A DNA stretch of 64,000 nucleotides from Kalaharituber pfeilii (GCA_015179045.1 WHUZ01000002.1:1178001-1242000), one strand, 5' to 3'. Positions 35,340-47,149 are shown, counted from the first letter of the stretch. Notes: generated by a model not told the origin, from the sequence alone. Numbers and translations: made by a program.

Positions 35340-38300
35340 TTGCTGGGGTGAGAGTGGGGGGCTGGGAGCTGGGAGCTGGGAGCCGGATGCGCAGGCGAGG
35401 GTGTAAGATGGGGGCGTTAATGGCGTGAGTCTGGCGGGATGCGTTTGGGGCGTATGGGGGGTGCAGTACGAGTGTAGGTGTTCATGTGTGTGTGGTGGGG
35501 TCCATGAACAAATACTATCACTGGTCCAGCAGACAGTCGCTGACTGTTTATATATATCGCAAGCTCATGGTCTTCTCGAATTCGAAGTGTCGTGCGTGCG
35601 CCAGATCCGCGATTGTGTTTGGGAGAACTGCCAGCCCGCCTTTGTTATTGCATCAGGTACTTGGTATGCGTTTATGCAGATTGGTGCGGCTTAGTAAGCA
35701 GGTTGTAAATCTTGGCACGCATCTTGTGCACCAGCATAACCTACGAAAAGTACTCACTTCTTAGACCGGCTATCGTTCCACTTGTGGCGAACAAAGAACG
35801 AAAATTCCACGGGGGGAGGGTGGAATAGGTGGGAGCGGCGGGGATTAAACTCCGCTTTCTCAGCCTCCTTCAATGGCAATAAAATCTTGGTACACGGAGA
35901 GAAGGCATTGAGTGCATACGTTCTTGCCAAAGTATCAGACATGAACACTACGAGATCAGAGCTCACCATACCCCTTGCAGCAGGCAGCACCACACCAAAG
36001 GCACATTCCCAAAAAGGTCAGAAGTGGGGAGGGGTAAACAAAGTACCCTGTATGTTCAATATTTACGTTCTCTACGAATATATAAGCTCAACTTCAGTCA
36101 TAGTACAAATATCAAACTGGAAAGCAGAGGTGCCAGGTTGATAAGTAGTACACCCAACTAGACTACCAATGGACATAGTTAGTTCAATGGCAAGACCAAC
36201 TATGCCCTCAAAGACTGAGGATATTATGCAAGTCTGTTAGCTTGAACCGTCTGCAGGGGAGTATTCTCTGGTTCGCCAACCAAAAGTCTACCGGAGGCGT
36301 GACAACAATCCCAGCAAGTCTTTGGGCCAGCCAGGCTTACGCTCCTAGGTGGGTGGCCTGGGACGAGGTTAGTCGCATAAATTTCGCATCCCCTCCATTG
36401 CATCACCTCTGATCCCTTCCCATTATTGTATCTTTAGAATCTGATAACTATTTTTTTTTTTTGCTGATTCTCTGCCGCGTCAAGTAAACGGGGTGTTGGA
36501 GTAGCTTAAAGTAGCTGTTCTCGTGCCCAGACTCTTAAAGTAGCCAAATGGTCGACTTGCCTTTGCGAATTTCGGTACGATGTAGCACGCTGTTATTGAT
36601 TTCGTATCTAAGTATGCGGTAAGATACACAGATACATATATCTCTATAGTGTGACAACTTCTCACCATGCCTTCCAAAGCCCATCATGTTGATCATCGAA
36701 TCTTCACAGGACCCTGCGCCGCTCCGCCTCCGCCTCCGCCTCGTCAGCCAGTTAATGTTTCGGCCCTGCCAGGGAGGGACCCTGTCCTGTCCTCGTATCA
36801 TACAGCTCGCACAACCCTCCCCTGTGGCTACCGGCGCGCCTTCTCTAGTCCCTGACATGCATATGTATGAAGATCCTTTGAGCCACTTGCTTAGGGATCC
36901 TTATCGATAAGAGATCCACTGCTTCCTGCAAGCCCGCTGACTAAACCATCTGGCGGGAGTGGATACGGCATGCAAGTAGTTGATGTATGCTTGTAAAGAA
37001 GTAATGATCTTGAAACGTTACTTGCAGTAAGCGACTGGGCACGAAACTATTACTGAGCACGAGAAATAAAGAGAGGGCAAAGCACACCCAGATTCGGAAA
37101 TTTTTGTTCTTGTGCCCAGGCATGGTTTTCGGCCTTTGACCGTAGAAAACTTTTCATTCTCACGAAACTAAGTAACATTTCACGTTTGCCCCCGACCGGA
37201 GTACCATATGTATATTTTATACATCTAATAGGTATATAGAGATTTGTGAGACAAAGTAACGGCTGTCTGAAACACAATAAAGCCTGGAAGATCCGACCTG
37301 GTTCTTCCAGAAGTTAAAATTGGCTGTTTACCAAAATAGTGATTCACATTATTTTGCTATATGCATTTCTTGATTTTCGGTAAAATTTATGTGATTTTTG
37401 GTACAATTTTACTATCTACGACCCACCTCGCGGCCATGAGGTTCCTCAGTGGTTCTGCGCAGTCGAAAGCTGCTATGATACTCTTTTTTGCACTTATTTA
37501 CACAGCAGCTTTCACAGCAGACTCTACTGCCTATGTATAGGAGATGTAGTTATGCAAGCTTACTTGCGCTTAGTGTGGTGGTTAGCCTTTGGGCTCAGCT
37601 TAGTGGCATATCAAGTACAAGTATTCAGAGGGTGAGCAAAGGCAGAGGCACCCTATGGTGGTCTGTAATGCAGCAAACATATCTGGTAGGCGTTAAGTTT
37701 GAAAATGTCCGGCTTCTAGCTGCTGTTCCCTGTCGCGAAACCAGTGCAAGCTGTTTTATTTTTTGTTATCACTACTTACTGGTCATTGACCACATAGTGC
37801 GCTGCTCAGATCACCATCTGATTGGTATGTAATAGCTGAGTTTTGGTAAGATTTCTCGACTCTTCTTTAAGTATCAAGATTTACTACCCATCTATTTTTG
37901 ATAGCTTTTTCGTCATAATTTTGTCTCAGAGAGAAATATGTAACTACAAACTTGAATATGGGGATAGGAAAAGTACACGTTGGAGAGTGATTCAGGGTAA
38001 CATAGAACACAACGGAAAAACCCCCCTCCCGAGAAGCTACTGACAACGTATCCAATAGATCCAACTTCAGCACTCGCATTCATCACAAGGCACATTCAGC
38101 GAAGAAACAATTCCATTTTTCTTTTTGCCAATTGTATATAAATCAAATACCAGCAGATGAATTTTGGTTCAACTCTCGATACACTTGTCTGTGATCATGT
38201 GGTGGTCCCGTACTACTTAATTTTAAACTTCTTGCCAACCTTGCACCCCCACGTAAACGCACTTTCGCTTCCTCCGGCCCTTGCCCAAAACATACTCAGC

Positions 38301-38945
38301 CCACCACCTACACTTGAAGCGTGCATTCCTTACAGTACCAACCTCTGAGCATACAAGCACATAGACAACTTTCTCTTACTTTTTACAGGCAACATACTGT
38401 AAGCAAAGGCATGTCGTTCATTGATTCTGGCCAGTCAGATACATATGGATTTTGTTGTTGTTGCATCTTAGTCACGTTACCCTCAACTTGGCATTTTTGG
38501 ATTTCCGAACATTTAGTTGTACACCAAAGTTTGACATCTAGCAAAATCTAATCCTAATCCAATGTATATGATGTTGTGGAAAAAGGGCATGTTAGGGGGT
38601 ATAAGATCCTAGGAATCGTGCCAGTTGGGGGAATAGACAGAGACAAGGCAGGGTAGACTTGGGGTCAGCGAGTTTACAGAAATTTCTGCATATCTCATTA
38701 ATTCTTTTATGAACAAGATGGGAACAGTTCTGTACATGGTACACCAGTTGGAATGGAAGAAGGAGAAGGGAACAAAAGAAAAATATATAAAAATAATAAA
38801 CCGGGAGTTTGTACAATCAATAACACAAGTATGTAAAATGTATGCAACGCCACTCTTGTTTTACTGCACCGCTGCTCTATTCATGCCTCATTCTTCCTCC
38901 CCCCCACCATCACCACCACCACCGCCGCCGCCGCCGCCACGACCT
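35340..38945. other. Intergenic, no supported gene
   Basis: About 3.6 kb. Frames at 35754-35993 (minus), 35782-36141 (plus) and 37488-37832 (plus) are short and unrecognised. The minus-strand frame at 35754-35993 ends at an AAGAA|GTGAGT donor-like site and could be an exon of a small gene, but no convincing second exon was found. The right end is the 3' flank of the bL17m gene, with a CCDCC-type microsatellite (caccaccacc/gccgccgcc) at 38906-38940. Confidence 0.35.
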
Positions 38946-39537
38946 TTACACCTTCATCTCTCCCAACCTCTCCACCATCTTCATCAACTGGCTCTCCCCA
39001 TCTTGCAGGAACTTGGTCACCTTCTTAATATTCCCCAACGTAATCGGACTTAGATCTTTGCCCTCCCTCCTGCACCGTGCGATCGTCATGGCCGTCATTG
39101 CGAACTTCATGCTTCGGGGACCGTCGACGAGCTCCAGGATAGCCGAGGGCGCCTGGTCGGCTTTGTTCTTGGGCTCGGTGCGGAGGACTCTAGTGTAGCC
39201 GCCTGGGCGGTCGCGGTAGCGTTCGGCGAGGGGTCCGAAAAGTTTCGGGATGGTGGATTCGGGGCGCTGGTGTCAAGGGGTGTTAGTGGGGGTGTGGAGG
39301 GAAGGGCAGAGGGGACAGCCTTACAAAGACATCCTGCATCGCCTTCCTCCTGGCAACCTCGGTGCCTTTCTTCGCGAGTGTGATACACTTCTCCACGACG
39401 CGCTGGGCTTCCTTGGCCTTGGGGAAAGTGGTGGTAATAGATTCGTGCTCGATGAGGGATGTCACAAGGTTCCGAAGGAGGGATCTTCGGTGGGCGGAGT
39501 CACGGCCGAGGTGCCGGTAAGCGAGTTTGCGGGCCAT
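38946..39537 (-). CDS. MRPL8: Mitochondrial large-subunit ribosomal protein bL17m
   Basis: Two exons, 39537-39325 and 39266-38946, join in phase to 177 aa (intron 58 nt, GTAAGG donor). The N-terminal part (YRHLGRDSAHRRSLLRNLVT, LIEHESITTTFPKAKEA) is the universal bacterial-type L17 signature, and KLFGPLAERYRDRPGGYTRV completes the domain (about residues 1-105). The remaining 70 residues are a fungal mitochondrial extension. It is a structural protein of the mitoribosome large subunit near the exit tunnel; the yeast counterpart is Mrpl8. The start ATG immediately precedes ARKLAYRHLG, as usual for the family; a mitochondrial targeting signal is not obvious beyond this basic N-terminus. It is divergent from MIC12. 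Confidence 0.93.
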
Positions 39538-40163
39538 TACTGTGGTTAGAGGGGTGGAGGGGTGGAGGGGTGGAGCGGTGGAGGGGTGCGGGGGAAAGGT
39601 TTACGTTTCGATTTAACGTCTAGCGGAGCTACTCAATTGGGTGGGATTTTGATTGGGGAGGTGAATTGATGATGCAGGTGATGATGCCCGTTCGGCGGTA
39701 GCACCAGCGGTGAGGCTGCAATGCAATTGCTGCTCTCTCGGCACGTGCGGGATAAACGTTTTTACTAGCCCGTCTTACTGGGGTTACGTTTCTCACCAAG
39801 CCTATTATGACGTTCTTGGCATCCGAGTGGAGCTGGCGTCATTTGTAGATGACAGTAACCTGACCTGCGATCTGGGAAGGATTCATTAACCAACTCCAAA
39901 GGTTCCTCAACGGCGCGTTTCTACCGAAACGCCTCCGATATCAGCGCCTGTACTGTACTGCGTCGCATTTTGACTGTGCTTCCCAGCTCTCAGCCGTCGA
40001 TCCTCCAACCCAACAATCGAGCACTTGCATCACAGCTCCCGTCGTTGAGTTGCGAAAACCCACCCAGCCGAAAAATCCTGCCATACAACTCCCCAACCCC
40101 CAACCTTCTATTCCCTCCCGTTCCTCTCTCTTCGGCCCACCTAACTTTTAAGCCTCATTCTCC
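39538..40163. promoter_or_regulatory. Shared 626-bp intergenic region between divergent bL17m and MIC12 genes
   Basis: The two start codons point away from each other across this region, and both products are mitochondrial, so it must contain both promoters. Next to the bL17m start there is a gtggaggg-type short tandem repeat (39548-39585). No TATA box or known fungal factor site stands out to me. Confidence 0.6.
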
Positions 40164-40635
40164 ATGGGCCGTCTCGCCGGTTTCGTACATTGCCCGTCCC
40201 CTCCTCTTCACCCCCATCCCTCCGCACCAACCTGCTAACACCAAAACCCAGCTCTGCGGTACCACCCTCACCCTCCTCAGCACGCATCTTCTCCTTACCC
40301 AGCACCGTGCCCACACCAGTGCCATCTCCTCCACGCTCCGCGAGTCCCAGCACATACTCGATTCCCTCCAGTACCCCCCCGCGCCGGTCGAACTGCTGCG
40401 CCCCCGTATCGCAAGGCCTTCCCTGATAGAGACGATGAAAGATGCATGGAACTATGAAGTCGAGAAGGGGGTCCGGTGGGTGCAGAGTTGGGATCTAGTG
40501 AGGTTTAGGGAAGGCGTAGAGGAGGTGGGAGAAGCGGTGGGGGGGAGATTGTGGAACATGGTGAAGGACGGGGTACAGGGAGGGGAAAGAGGGAATGAAG
40601 GGAATGAGGTGAATGGGAGGAAGGAGGGGGTGTGA
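40164..40635 (+). CDS. MIC12: MICOS complex subunit Mic12
   Basis: Two exons: exon 1 is 21 nt (40164-40184, MGRLAGF), exon 2 is 40252-40635; together 134 aa. The intron (67 nt) has a GTACAT donor, a CTAAC branch site and a CAG acceptor, and the joined start MGRLAGFLCGTTLTLLSTHL matches the N-terminal membrane segment typical of fungal Mic12. The second half carries the family motif SLIETMKDAWNYEVEKGVRW followed by QSWDLVRFREGVEEV. Mic12 is an inner-membrane subunit of the complex that builds cristae junctions. A longer frame that starts at 39970 runs straight through the intron and gives a spurious Pro/Ser-rich N-terminus. The C-terminal tail is Gly/Glu/Asn-rich. Confidence 0.88.
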
Positions 40636-41615
40636 GGGAGGAGGAGCCTTGTGTTGGGTGAGAGAAGTGCTTGATGATTTTGCGGGGTTTGTGATTTATA
40701 ATGTAGCTTTGCGGTTCTTTAGAGTTGAGAGTTGAGAAAGGGAGATTGTTTGTATTGTTCTTCCCCTTTGTGTATTTGAATAGAGTGAACCTATTTTTTT
40801 CCTTTTTTCCTTTTTTCCTTTTTTCCTTTTTTTCTTTTTTCCTCGCACGAACATACCTATGTATGCTTGATTATCAAATTTTTTTTTTTTCCCTCTTCCC
40901 TTTTCTCTTCCTCTTCCTTTTTTCTTTCTCATAGTATATATAGAGATATATAGAGATTTTTTCATGAACAATTTACGATTGAAGTATATACACAGTAACA
41001 TATATCCCCGTTTCCCTAGATATGATAACCCGGTTGGAATGCATGTGGGCCTGCCTGTATGTAATAGTATCTATTGCATATGTATGGTACTTACATTATA
41101 CCGCTCTTGCCAAGTCGATGCTACTCGCTGATTCAAAAAGTATTCGGACATTGTATCATACTGCGAACGCACTACGCGCTTTTGGGGATGGTGCAGTATG
41201 CAACTGTTACGTTGGGCTCCTGCTCGTAATGAGGAATTGAGTTCAAAATGACGGTTAGGGAGATACAAGACTGCAATAGTGGACATGAGGACCTTCATTT
41301 GGCTATCAGCAGTATTTTTTAGGCGTTTAGATGTATACTTACCGGTAGGTACCTCGAATTCTATCCCTTTAAGCAGCAATACTGCCAGCGCTAAACAGGG
41401 ATCCGTGGTGGCTTGCTTGAGCCCCAGCAAGCAACAACCACTGGGTTAGGTGTTTGTTTTGATTTTTTGATTGATATGAGGTCTCTACTAGAGATAAAAA
41501 TGACCGATTTCACTGTGAGCAACTGCGAGCTGAGTGACACTGAGCTACACTGTGCTGCACTGCACTGCGCTACACTGACTTGAATACTGAGCTTGAGCTA
41601 GGAGATATGTATTTA
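40636..41615. other. Intergenic with pyrimidine microsatellites
   Basis: No gene. A pyrimidine-only block (40794-40850) is built from ttttttcc units, and a second pyrimidine block lies at 40880-40930. At 41520-41600 a degenerate tandem repeat of roughly 10 bp (actgagctac-like) borders the piggyBac-like relic. Confidence 0.7.
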
Positions 41616-41893
41616 TTATGTATGATAGCTATTAAAGTGATCTTGACATAAGGGAATATTACAAAAATTGCACCATAGCCATGACTGTCTAACATGCTTG
41701 ACTGGTGCACCTTGTCTAGCCTTTTGTGCTTCCCATCGGCACTGAATACAGTATCCACGTTTATTAGTCCATACTGCACTATGGGTAACAGGAGCCTTAT
41801 GACGGCTGGCAGAATCGGCTTCCATTCACGAGCACTGGGAGGATGTGGTCCGGTACACTTAGCAACTGCATAACTGTTAGTATTAGAGATCAA
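41616..41893 (-). pseudogene. Relic of a piggyBac-type transposase (C-terminal zinc finger)
   Basis: The minus-strand frame at 41825-41616 reads AVWTNKRGYCIQCRWEAQKA, then SWLWCNFCNIPLCQDHFNSYH. The CxxC ... CxxCxxxxLC...H..YH order is that of the cysteine-rich C-terminal domain of piggyBac-like transposases. An overlapping minus frame (41893-41570) covers the sequence just before it, implying a frameshift. No catalytic core is present, so this is the 3' remnant of a dead copy. Assignment is by pattern only; other Cys-rich domains are possible. Confidence 0.5.
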
Positions 41894-42200
41894 ATGATCA
41901 ATAATATCTGGAGTAAAAAATAGAGAAAAATATGCAAGTGGACTATTAAATTCAAAATGCGGTGGAAAGGATAAAAGTGAGGCAGTATGAATATTAGAAT
42001 TCAGAGGAGTAAATTCAGGGACTGAGTGAATAGAAGGGGGTTCATACTACGGAGGTGTACCAGCAAAGTATGATGACTCTACTAGCAGTGAAGGTCCAGG
42101 TAGAAAATATGGTGAGTACGAAGTATTATGACTTCGACTCGGTGTTACGGGCGTGAGGGGCTAGGCTCCGGTAGGCGCTGGAAGGTACTGGATGTTACGG

Positions 42201-42300
42201 CTACGGAGGTGTGTATACGGCGGGCCGGAGTCGCTACGGAGGTGTATATGCTGCGGGCCGGAATGGCTACTGAAGTGTATATACTGCGGGCCAGAATGGC
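42201..42300 (+). repeat. Three tandem units of about 33 bp
   Basis: Three head-to-tail units beginning gctac(g/t)ga(a/g)gtgt and containing gcgggcc. Units differ at several positions each, so the array is not recent. It lies between the piggyBac-like relic and the Tc1 element. Confidence 0.75.
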
Positions 42301-42550
42301 AGCTATTCGGCGTGGAGCGCGCAGCGGAGCGGAGCGGTTCACGGGCGTAATAAGGAAACGATAGGTTTCAGAGTTATAGAGAACTTAGAACACCGTTTGT
42401 GTCTTGATTCTTCTACCTATGCTATCACCAGCACTTATATAGACTTGAGCGCCTCATACAATTGACAATTCCTTATCAATGCCAATACATGTGGTAGCAG
42501 GTCAACGTAACAGAAACATGCAACAATAGTACAGACGCAAGATAATAATA

Positions 42551-43909
42551 CAGTCACTTGGCAAAAGAAAACGTACACCTTTGCATAATTTTTGGGCCTG
42601 TGCTTGATTAAGACATACACGCGCGTGTCTTAGACATAAGCGCGCGTATGTCTTACAACATTGGGCTATATTGCGAATTCTTAGCCGAAGATAATTTTCA
42701 AGAATAGAGGATAGAAAAATATAAAGTTGACTCCTAAAGGGGACTGAAAGTTAAGAAAAAATCTACAGCTTACCTACAGGTAACTGATAGCCAAAATTCA
42801 CAAAATCCTGCCTAATGATGTCAACTCAAACTACCGCTCCCTTAGCTAATATTGCTGGCACTTCTGCCTCTAGTGCCGTCTCTTCTGCCTCTAGTGCCGC
42901 CTCTTCTGCCTCCAGTGCCGCCTCCTCTACCTGTACTACCTCTTCTACCTCTGGTGCGACCTCCGAGTCTTCTGCCTCCAGTACCGCCTCCTCTACCTCT
43001 AGTACTACCTCTTCTACCTCCGGTGCCACCTCTGAGTCTTCTGCGTCCAGTACCGCCTCTTCTACCTCCAGTACCACCTCTACCTCTAGTACTACCTCTT
43101 CTACCTCCGGTGCTGCCTCCGAGTCTTCTACTTCCGGTGCCGCCTTCGAGTCTTCTACCTCCGGTGCCACTTCTACCTCTGGTACCACCTCCGGTGCCGC
43201 TTCTACCTCCGGTACCGCCTCCGTGTCTTCTACCTCCAGTGCCACCTCTTCTACTAGTACCAATACTGCCGCTCCTAAGAAACAGATGACCGACTTTGAA
43301 AAAGGCCAAATTGTTCTTCTGCACCAGCAAGGATCATCATTGCAACAGATTGCAGATCAAATAGGTCGGTCTAGGAGTACTATTCAAGCTTTCTTAAGCG
43401 TTACAAGGAGCGAGGCACTGCTGAAAATGCACCTAAGAGTGGGAGACCAAAAAAGCTAAGTGAGAATATTATGGAGTCTATCACTGTTTTACTTGATAGC
43501 AACCCCTCTCTATCAAAGCTCTCGCTACAGGAAAATCTAAAGGAAAATCTAGCCATCAAAGTTCACTTCCGAACCCTTGATCGGAACCTCCGGCTTAAGG
43601 GTTATCGAAAGTGGAGAGCGAGAAAGAGACCTAAATTAACTTCCATCCATGCTGTAGCAAGGTTAGCTTGGGCCCTGGAAAGAAAGGATTGGACGGAGGA
43701 AACCTGGGCAAAGTATGTTTGGTCTGATGAATGCAATGTTGAGAGAAGTAATGGTGGTGGTGCGAAGTGAATATGGAGGAAGAATGGAGCGGAGCGATAT
43801 GCAGTGGACCCTAGCCTTATTGGCGTTAGTGGCGGTAATAGCGCGTATGTAGGTCTAAGACATCAAATTATGCAACTTTAGGTGTCCACTTTCTTTTGCC
43901 ATGTGACTG
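42551..43909 (+). mobile_element. Tc1/mariner element with terminal inverted repeats and TA target-site duplication
   Basis: The left end reads CAGTCACTTGGCAAAAGAAA and the right end is its inverse with CAGTCACATGGCAAAAGAAA; similarity continues inward through tacacct and ttgcataattt. TA dinucleotides flank both ends (42549-42550 and 43910-43911), as expected for Tc1/mariner insertion. Further subterminal inverted motifs (gtcttagac, gcgcgtatg) occur on both sides. The internal gene is broken and shortened, so the copy could only be moved by a transposase made elsewhere. Confidence 0.85.
42815..43770 (+). pseudogene. Broken Tc1-like transposase with Ser/Thr/Ala-repeat N-terminus
   Basis: The frame opens with about 135 residues built from Ser, Thr and Ala (a coding minisatellite with units of about 15-30 bp), followed by the helix-turn-helix DFEKGQIVLLHQQGSSLQQI and GRSRSTIQAFL. 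A one-base loss near 43394 shifts the frame; it resumes with GRPKKL-type linker and SLSKLSLQENLK. The first catalytic Asp is seen in WSDECNVERS. A TGA at 43768, where relatives have Trp (TGG), ends the frame, and the rest of the catalytic domain (second Asp and third acidic residue) has been deleted before the right inverted repeat. It is therefore inactive. Confidence 0.85.
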
Positions 43910-44941
43910 TATGTACTAGTGCATGTGCGCATATTAGCTTTAATAAGCCGAGTGCATTGCAGATCCGAAGATCTTACCATAAACGTTTGACACACATTCC
44001 TTAGCACTACCCTATTCGATAAACAAATGAATCTACTGCCAAGCCTAACGGGTGATCAGTCCGGTCTATCAGCATTGGTCTTATGTAACGATTCAGGGTA
44101 ATTGTTCCCCTAGTCGGTTAAGTCACCTTAGCCGTAATACTCGGAGCTTTTGGATTTCGGGGCATTGGAAGTTAGTTTTGCCTTTGTCTGGCACTTCTCA
44201 CATGATACTTGTAAACACGTAGTATCATGGCGATAGATCATGATATATTATGGGTTTCCAGGCCACACCTCCTCTTCATCTCTCGCTTTGCTTGTCAAAC
44301 ACAACAACACATCAATAACAATAGTCATTTTGAGAGCTAAATCCTAGTTCAGATACTGGGTTGTTGTTGAGGATGCTAGGTTCTGGCTGGTGGTGGCGGT
44401 AAAATTAGAGAGCTGACACGCAACAGTAGCTGTAAAGGAGAGTAGTTCTAAAGGAGAGGACAGTTCTACATATGCATATGCTCACGAGAGGCTCTAATTT
44501 GAAATAGTCTGGTTTAAAACCCCTGACAACACAGATCTTGGCCTGCATGCTACCCGTGTCGTATCCCTGCCCCCAGTTCAGCCATCCGGCAGACAAGTTC
44601 TGCCGCTTAAAAGGGATATGCTACTAGTACAAGGTTTTTTTTTTTTTTTTTTTTTTTTCACATGACCCCGCATGCGGCTGTTCGCCAAGGCAGGACATTT
44701 TACAAGGTTAACTGCAAGGCTGACTGACTCAAGGGTGACTCAAGGCTGACTCATCTTAAAGTTCAGTAGGATAAAAGGAGGCTTGAGGCTTCTAATCCAC
44801 TCTCTAAAGTCTACTAACAAGAGCAATCTTGACCAAAGCTAAGCTATGAAACAACTACTTTCCATAGCTTGGAACCTTTTCTAACTTTCAAACCAACTAA
44901 TATAGGGTTATGACTATTGGTCTCAACCTTAAAACCAATAA
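43910..44941. other. No supported gene; 24-nt T-run
   Basis: AT-rich sequence. A run of 24 T lies at 44635-44658. Between 44660 and 44800 several near-repeats of ctcaaggctgact occur. The left end of the pogo-type element that follows was expected here, but I found no inverted repeat partner. Confidence 0.4.
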
Positions 44942-46986
44942 TTTTCTTTCTTTAAAACTTTTTACAACACTACCGGTACACCTCGCTATTCAAAAGCATT
45001 AAAAAGCCGCCCTGGACCAAGAAGAGAGCCGATACCAGCAACCCCACGCTGGATTCCTAGAGCAATTGCTACACCATCTAGAAGTAAACGTGCTAGAAGT
45101 GTTACCTTTAAGCTTGGGGTTTTAGCTTGGGCATTTCATACACAAATTGATGATGGTAAAGGTGGGTTTAGAAAACCTACACGCAAGGAGGTTCAGCAAA
45201 GATTCGGCCTTAAGCAAAAAAATCAAATAACAAAGTGGAAAAAGGTTTGTAACCTAGACTTATTGCTTATTAGTATTTTACTGAGCCTTTAAATATTTAG
45301 CAAGAACAATTATTGCTAGAGGCACAAGCAAAAACCCAGAGAATACGATATAGTTTCGCACGATGGAAAGAGCTTGAGAAGACACTTGTTGCTTTTGCTG
45401 CAAAACGAAAGGCAGGTCGAGTTGTGCGCCACCGATGGTTTGAGCGAACTTCAAAGCAGTTATTTAGCGAACTCTATCCTAATTCTCCTACACAATTTCG
45501 ATTTTCTCAAGGCTGGTTTCGGGGATTTCTAGCTCGTAATGAAATCACCCTTCGCTCCATCACCAATAAAGCTCAAGAGACACCAGAGGAATATCAGGAG
45601 CTTATCATTAACTTCCTATGTTTCAATCGCCGAAATTCGCAGTTACGAGATGCCAGTACTGATGTAATGCGGACGGTTGGACGGTACCTCATCTCGAATA
45701 TTATCAATATGGATCAAACACCATTGCCATGGGAATATTTGGAAGGTAAAACTTACGAGTTTAGAGGAAAAAAAACTGTATGGGTTAAAAGTAAAAAGTC
45801 TGGATGGGGAAAACGGCAAGCTACAATTCAGCTTGCAGTCTTTGCTGATGGAGTATCTCGGATTAAGCCATTATTAATCTTTCGTGGTGCTGTTGAAAGT
45901 AAGACAGCTGCAAGAAAAAAAGAAGCCTTGAGATATGATCCTCGTGTTGTTGTTCAGTTTAATGAAAAAGCATATGCGAATACTGATATTATTCTCTTTT
46001 GGCTTCAAAAGCTTCTTGTACCAGTTCTGGGAAATCAACCTACTCTACTCATCATGGATCTTCTTCGTTGCCATAAAACCGAGCCTGTTAAGGAGGTTTT
46101 GAAAAAGCATGATATTACACTCTCACTAGTCCCAGGTGGATGCACTGGCCTTGTTCAACCACTTGATATTTCAGTTAACAGACCATTCAAAGATTTGCTT
46201 AAAGATGAGATTGATAAGGAGCTTCAACGCCAGGACTCACTTACTAGTACAGAAGAGGTTTGCGGCAGTGCTGTTGGTGAAATGCGTATAATGATGACTC
46301 GCTGTGTTGCAGAGGCATGGGAGGTTTTTTGCAGGGAGAAGCGGGAGGTAATTATACGGAGTTTTCGCTGCCTTGGCATTTCACTACCAATTGATGGTTC
46401 TTCGGATGGAGAGATATCAATCAAAGGCTTGCAGACCTCCCATCTTATGGAAGCTATTGTGGGCTGGAAGACCAGAGGAGTGCCAGTAGTTGATGGACCA
46501 CAGAGTGAGGAGGAGTTACAGAGTGGAAACAGTGACTCAGAATCTAGCGGCCCTGATGAAGATTTACTGGCGGATGTGAACAGACTCGAAGAGGAAATAT
46601 GCAGTCAAGTTGAAGCTATAGCTACTAATAGCTCAATTGATTCAGTATCAGGTCAGCAAGATGAAAGAGAGCATGAAAGAGGACGTGGAAGAGGACGTGG
46701 AAGAGGACGGGGTAGAGGACAGGGTAGAGGACGGGGTAGAGGACGAGGTAGAGGACGAGGTAAAGGTCAGGAGGGTCATGGTCACGGTACTACTAACAAT
46801 GAAGAAATTCCTGAATCTGGCGACCCACCACAGCCATCATCATCCACACCAATGCCACCACTAGGACTGAGAAGGAGTGCTAGATTGACTAGAAAGCTTC
46901 AATATAGCCATACAATAAGTGATGCTGAGGATGAAGGTGACGATGGACCTGAGTATGATTTTCGGTGGCAGGAAAATGAGTTTTAG
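44942..46986 (+). CDS. Pogo/CENP-B-type DDE transposase with RG-repeat tail
   Basis: Two exons are supported: an open exon ending at 45244 and 45301-46986, joined in phase by a 56-nt intron. The N-terminal exon encodes a Pro/Arg-rich stretch and a first helix-turn-helix (KLGVLAWAFH, KEVQQRFGLKQKNQITKWKK). The second exon carries the CENP-B-like DNA-binding repeat (LFSELYPNSPTQFRFSQGWF) and the DDE_1 catalytic core with Asp in NIINMDQTPLPWEY, LLIMDLLRCH and LVQPLDISVNRPFK. All three acidic positions are present in one uninterrupted frame. The C-terminus has about 14 Arg-Gly pairs, encoded by a 12-bp repeat at 46680-46765. No ATG was found upstream of 44942 in frame, so a 5' exon or start is missing. 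No terminal inverted repeats were identified. Confidence 0.75.
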
Positions 46987-47149
46987 TGAGGACGTGGAGT
47001 GTAGATGGTATGGGGAGGAGGGGGAGACATACCACGTTGTGATGGAGATCGCGGTTCGGTGGTAAGAGCTAGTCTCGTAACCAGGTTTCGACAGGCTGAG
47101 AGGAAGGTTGGTAGCGGAATGATGTCTGCGGAGGAAGACTCCGCCACGC

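Noticed and set aside
35754..35993. 79-codon minus frame ending at a GTGAGT donor-like site
   Set aside because: No second exon with a consistent phase and plausible intron length gave a recognisable protein.
39970..40635. A 221-residue protein read straight through the MIC12 locus
   Set aside because: Its N-terminal half is Pro/Ser-rich chance translation that includes the MIC12 intron; the two-exon model gives the expected family start.
42826..43330. Minus frames of Glu/Val/Ala or Gly/Arg repeats
   Set aside because: They are antisense or alternate readings of the Ser/Thr/Ala minisatellite.
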